A DNA stretch of 64,000 nucleotides, from positions 5,094 to 69,093 of the forward strand of contig JAHHTL010000006.1 of the NCBI GenBank assembly GCA_020024635.1. Reading direction: 5' to 3'. A program made the translations under genes and the position numbers. Below the pieces are notes generated by a model that saw only the letters and a program-made list of their open reading frames with translations, ran no database searches and was not told where the DNA came from. Of the stretch, positions 61,400 through 64,000 are shown piece by piece (positions within the stretch are counted from its first letter, which is position 1; each line of letters begins with the position of its first letter). This DNA is from Ruminococcus sp. (GTDB lineage Bacteria; Bacillota; Clostridia; Lachnospirales; Lachnospiraceae).

Positions 61400-63592
61400 A
61401 TGAAACATCTTGTAATTGCAGAAAAACCTTCCGTAGGCAGAGATATTGCCCGCGTTCTCCACTGTACTCAAAAGAATTCTTCCTATATAGAAGGAGAGCA
61501 ATATATCGTCACATGGGCCATGGGGCATCTCGTTGCCTTAGCCGATCCAGAAGCCTACGGCGAACAATATAAATCCTGGAATCTAGAAACCCTTCCCATG
61601 ATTCCACAACATTGGAAATTAACCACCATACGTCAGACTTCCAAACAATACCATTGCATCAAAGAACTCCTCTATCGAAAAGATGTCTCTGACATTATTA
61701 TTGCCACAGATGCCGGAAGAGAAGGAGAGCTTGTTGCCCGCTGGATTTTAGAGCAGTCTAATTGTAAAAAACCAATTCAAAGACTTTGGATTTCTTCTGT
61801 TACAGACAAAGCAATCAAAGAAGGATTTACTCATTTGAAACCCGGAAAAGCTTATGTAACTCTTTATAAGGCTGCTGTTGCAAGAGCTAAGGCTGACTGG
61901 ATTGTAGGAATGAATGCAACACGAGCGCTGACTTGCCGCTATAATGCCCAACTTTCTTGCGGCCGTGTTCAAACCCCTACTTTATCTATGATTGCCAGGC
62001 GTGAACAAGAAATCCGTGCCTTTAAACCTGTTTCTTATTATGGAATGAAAGTCGTTGCCAAAGGCATCTCTTTTTCGTGGATTGACAAAGCTTCTGGTTC
62101 TTCTAGAAGCTATGACTGTAAGAAAATACAAAAGCTGCACAGACTGCTGCTTAACGAATCTTTAAAAATTACAAAGGTACAAAAAAAGACAAAAAAATCC
62201 TTCTCCCCTCTGCTTTATGATCTTACAACACTTCAAAGAGAGGCCAATCAGAGGTATGGATTTTCTGCCAAGCAAACGTTAAACATCATGCAACGTCTAT
62301 ATGAAACGCATAAAGTTCTTACTTATCCTCGTACCGATTCTAGGTATTTGACCAGCGATATTGTAGATACTTTAAAAGAACGTCTGCAAGCCTGTGCAGT
62401 TGGACCTTACCGCACATTCGCTCGCCGTCTTTCCATGCTGAAAATTCAAGGATCACCTTCCTTTGTAAATAACGCAAAAGTGTCTGACCATCATGCGATC
62501 ATTCCTACTGAACAGTATGTATCCTTAGAACACATGACTTTAGATGAACGAAAAATCTATGACATGGTCGTTAGACGATTTCTTGCCGTTCTATCCCCTG
62601 CCTGCGAGTACGAAGAACTTTCCATTCAAGCTTCTCTTGGCTCTGAACAATTTGTAGCAAAGAGTAATTTTATAACCTCCCACGGTTGGAAAGAAATTTA
62701 TGATACTTCCTACTCTGATTCCGCTGATGAGGAGATTTCATTTTCTGATTCCAAGCTCCCATCCATCGAAAACGGATCTGTTTTTGAGATATCATCTCTT
62801 TCTATTACTGAAGGAAAAACAAAACCGCCTTCCTATTTCACAGAAGGGACCTTGATTGCCGCCATGGAAAATCCTGTGAAATATATGGAACACAAAGATC
62901 AACATCTAGCAAAAACGTTAGGTGAAACCGGAGGGATTGGTACCGTTGCCACAAGAGCCGATATTATCGACAAACTATTTCACAGTTTTCTTATGGAAAA
63001 GAAGGGAAATGAAATCCATATTACCTCTAAGGGAAAACAATTATTAGACCTTGTTCCAAAAGACTTAAAAACTCCAGAACTTACAGCCTATTGGGAACAA
63101 CGATTAACCGCAATCTCAAAGGGCAAAGAATCCGACACCGCTTTTCTTACCGAAATCGAAACCTATACCAAAAATCTTGTGCAGGAAATAAAAACTTCAT
63201 CGAATCAATTTCGACATGAGAATATGACACGTACAAAGTGTCCCCAGTGTGGGAAATATCTATTGGAAGTCAATGGAAAACATGGAAAACTTCTTGTATG
63301 TCAAGATCGCGAATGTGGATACCGTGAAAGAATTTCTCGTCATACAAACGCTCGTTGCCCTGTTTGCCACAAAAAAATGGATCTGATTGGGAAAGGCGAT
63401 AATCAACGTTTTGTCTGTAGTTGTGGTCATAAAGAAAAACTTTCTGTATTTCAGGAACGAAAATCCAACGCTTCAAAAGGAGCAACGAAAAAAGATGTAA
63501 ATAAGTACCTAAAACAGCAGGCTAAGGAAGCATCTACTCCGATTAACAATGCCTTTGCAGATGCTTTTTCCAAACTTACACTTGACTCATAA
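61400..63592 (+). CDS. topB: DNA topoisomerase III
   Basis: Type IA topoisomerase of 730 residues. TOPRIM domain with EKPSVGRDIA near 7 and TDAGREGELVARW near 103; active-site Tyr in LTYPRTDSRYL near 310; and at the C terminus one or two zinc ribbons (CPQCGKYLLEVNGKHGK and CPVCHKKMD). AAAGGAG before the ATG. A strong bidirectional terminator follows. Confidence 0.95.
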   Translation: MKHLVIAEKPSVGRDIARVLHCTQKNSSYIEGEQYIVTWAMGHLVALADPEAYGEQYKSWNLETLPMIPQHWKLTTIRQTSKQYHCIKELLYRKDVSDIIIATDAGREGELVARWILEQSNCKKPIQRLWISSVTDKAIKEGFTHLKPGKAYVTLYKAAVARAKADWIVGMNATRALTCRYNAQLSCGRVQTPTLSMIARREQEIRAFKPVSYYGMKVVAKGISFSWIDKASGSSRSYDCKKIQKLHRLLLNESLKITKVQKKTKKSFSPLLYDLTTLQREANQRYGFSAKQTLNIMQRLYETHKVLTYPRTDSRYLTSDIVDTLKERLQACAVGPYRTFARRLSMLKIQGSPSFVNNAKVSDHHAIIPTEQYVSLEHMTLDERKIYDMVVRRFLAVLSPACEYEELSIQASLGSEQFVAKSNFITSHGWKEIYDTSYSDSADEEISFSDSKLPSIENGSVFEISSLSITEGKTKPPSYFTEGTLIAAMENPVKYMEHKDQHLAKTLGETGGIGTVATRADIIDKLFHSFLMEKKGNEIHITSKGKQLLDLVPKDLKTPELTAYWEQRLTAISKGKESDTAFLTEIETYTKNLVQEIKTSSNQFRHENMTRTKCPQCGKYLLEVNGKHGKLLVCQDRECGYRERISRHTNARCPVCHKKMDLIGKGDNQRFVCSCGHKEKLSVFQERKSNASKGATKKDVNKYLKQQAKEASTPINNAFADAFSKLTLDS

Positions 63593-63635
63593 AAAAATCT
63601 GATGAACATTCTAGTATGTGTTCATCAGATTTTTT
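63592..63635. terminator. Bidirectional terminator after topB
   Basis: AAAAAATCTGATGAACA (63592-63608) pairs with 63619-63635, loop TTCTAGTATG. A or T runs on both sides, so it also ends the convergent hydrolase gene. Confidence 0.9.
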
Positions 63636-63646
63636 ATTTGTTCTTA

Positions 63647-64000
63647 TTAATGGAAAAAATGATCTCCAATCTGTAATCCCCAATTTCCATTTCCAAAATA
63701 AAGACAGTCTCCCACTGGATTTGCTCCTGCCAACGCATCTGCCGCTGCTTGATATGCAGTCTGTGTATATCCTCCACTATAGAGAACGCTATCTAACCAT
63801 CCCGTCATTGCCGGTCCAAACTGCCCTGGCTGATAAATAACAGAGGAAATCGAATTTGGATAAGCGCCACTTCGTACTCTATTCATAACAACTGCCCCTA
63901 CTGCAACCTGTCCTTCATAGGGTTGATTACCTGCTTCACAGAAAATCAGTGCTGCAAGTAATTCTTGTTCCCCTACTGCTGGTGTAACTGCCTGTGCCTG
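63647..64000 (-). CDS. Cell wall hydrolase, SleB-type (start outside window)
   Basis: 117 residues seen, open at the right edge. The SleB hydrolase core is seen as ALIFCEAGNQPYEGQVAVG with the catalytic Glu, then VVMNRVRSGAYPNSISSVIYQ and a terminal SGGYTQTAYQAAADALAGANP and GNWGLQIGDHFFH. SleB proteins are lytic transglycosylases or amidases; many have a signal peptide and wall-binding repeats, which would be outside the window. Confidence 0.9.
   Translation of the reverse strand, partial: QAQAVTPAVGEQELLAALIFCEAGNQPYEGQVAVGAVVMNRVRSGAYPNSISSVIYQPGQFGPAMTGWLDSVLYSGGYTQTAYQAAADALAGANPVGDCLYFGNGNWGLQIGDHFFH

Noticed and set aside
1..64000. CRISPR arrays, insertion sequences, prophage or rRNA/tRNA genes
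   Set aside because: None was seen: no regularly spaced repeats, transposase, integrase or phage structural genes; the only stable RNA found is ssrA.

Overview
The window is a low-GC Firmicutes chromosome segment, most likely from a gut Lachnospiraceae species (Ruminococcus gnavus/Blautia/Roseburia-like). The signs are strong AGGAGG ribosome binding sites, a T-box in front of valS, a tmRNA with smpB and rnr close by, YesM/YesN-type two-component genes, and a B12-independent (glycyl radical) propanediol microcompartment with L-fucose catabolism. The species is inferred from gene content; no search was run.

Layout. 1-3.8 kb: valS (3' end outside the window) with its T-box, and a membrane-anchored glucosaminidase. 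3.9-8.8 kb: fucK-fucI-fucU on the minus strand and a divergent AraC regulator. 9.4-14.3 kb: a four-gene sugar ABC transporter preceded by a possible 15-codon leader ORF. 15.2-19.5 kb: a response regulator, histidine kinase and anchored sugar-binding protein, translationally coupled. 19.6-34.4 kb: a 19-gene minus-strand operon for a microcompartment. It carries the glycyl radical propanediol dehydratase and activase, PduU, PduV, a class II aldolase, a PduO-C/GlcG protein, PduP, a zinc-type alcohol dehydrogenase, four BMC-H shell proteins, PduL, EutN, PduS, PduT, a DeoR regulator and PduQ. A PduB-type shell protein lies outside the operon at 37.9 kb, behind an SDR gene on the other strand. The rest is mostly housekeeping and stress genes: PHP hydrolase, ParA, HD hydrolase, HflX, an MnmM-like methyltransferase, CadA/ArsR, an EIIC-like protein, RelQ, a small low-GC operon at 46-47 kb, Ung, an ABC/two-component operon, ssrA, HAD, AroD, SmpB, RNase R, SecG, enolase, YitT, TopB and a SleB-type hydrolase (partial).

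How the parts fit. Fucose would enter by the ABC transporter, be epimerised by FucU, isomerised by FucI and phosphorylated by the kinase. The aldolase has a C-terminal helix like an encapsulation peptide, so cleavage to DHAP and lactaldehyde probably happens in the shell. Lactaldehyde is reduced to 1,2-propanediol, dehydrated by the radical enzyme, and the propanal split to propanol (PduQ or the zinc ADH) and propanoyl-phosphate (PduP, PduL). PduS and PduT would handle electrons, since no B12 enzyme is present.

The most unusual feature is a BMC-H gene with two strong in-frame start sites. It would make a normal 92-residue shell protein and a 174-residue form with a basic, histone-like N-terminal tail.
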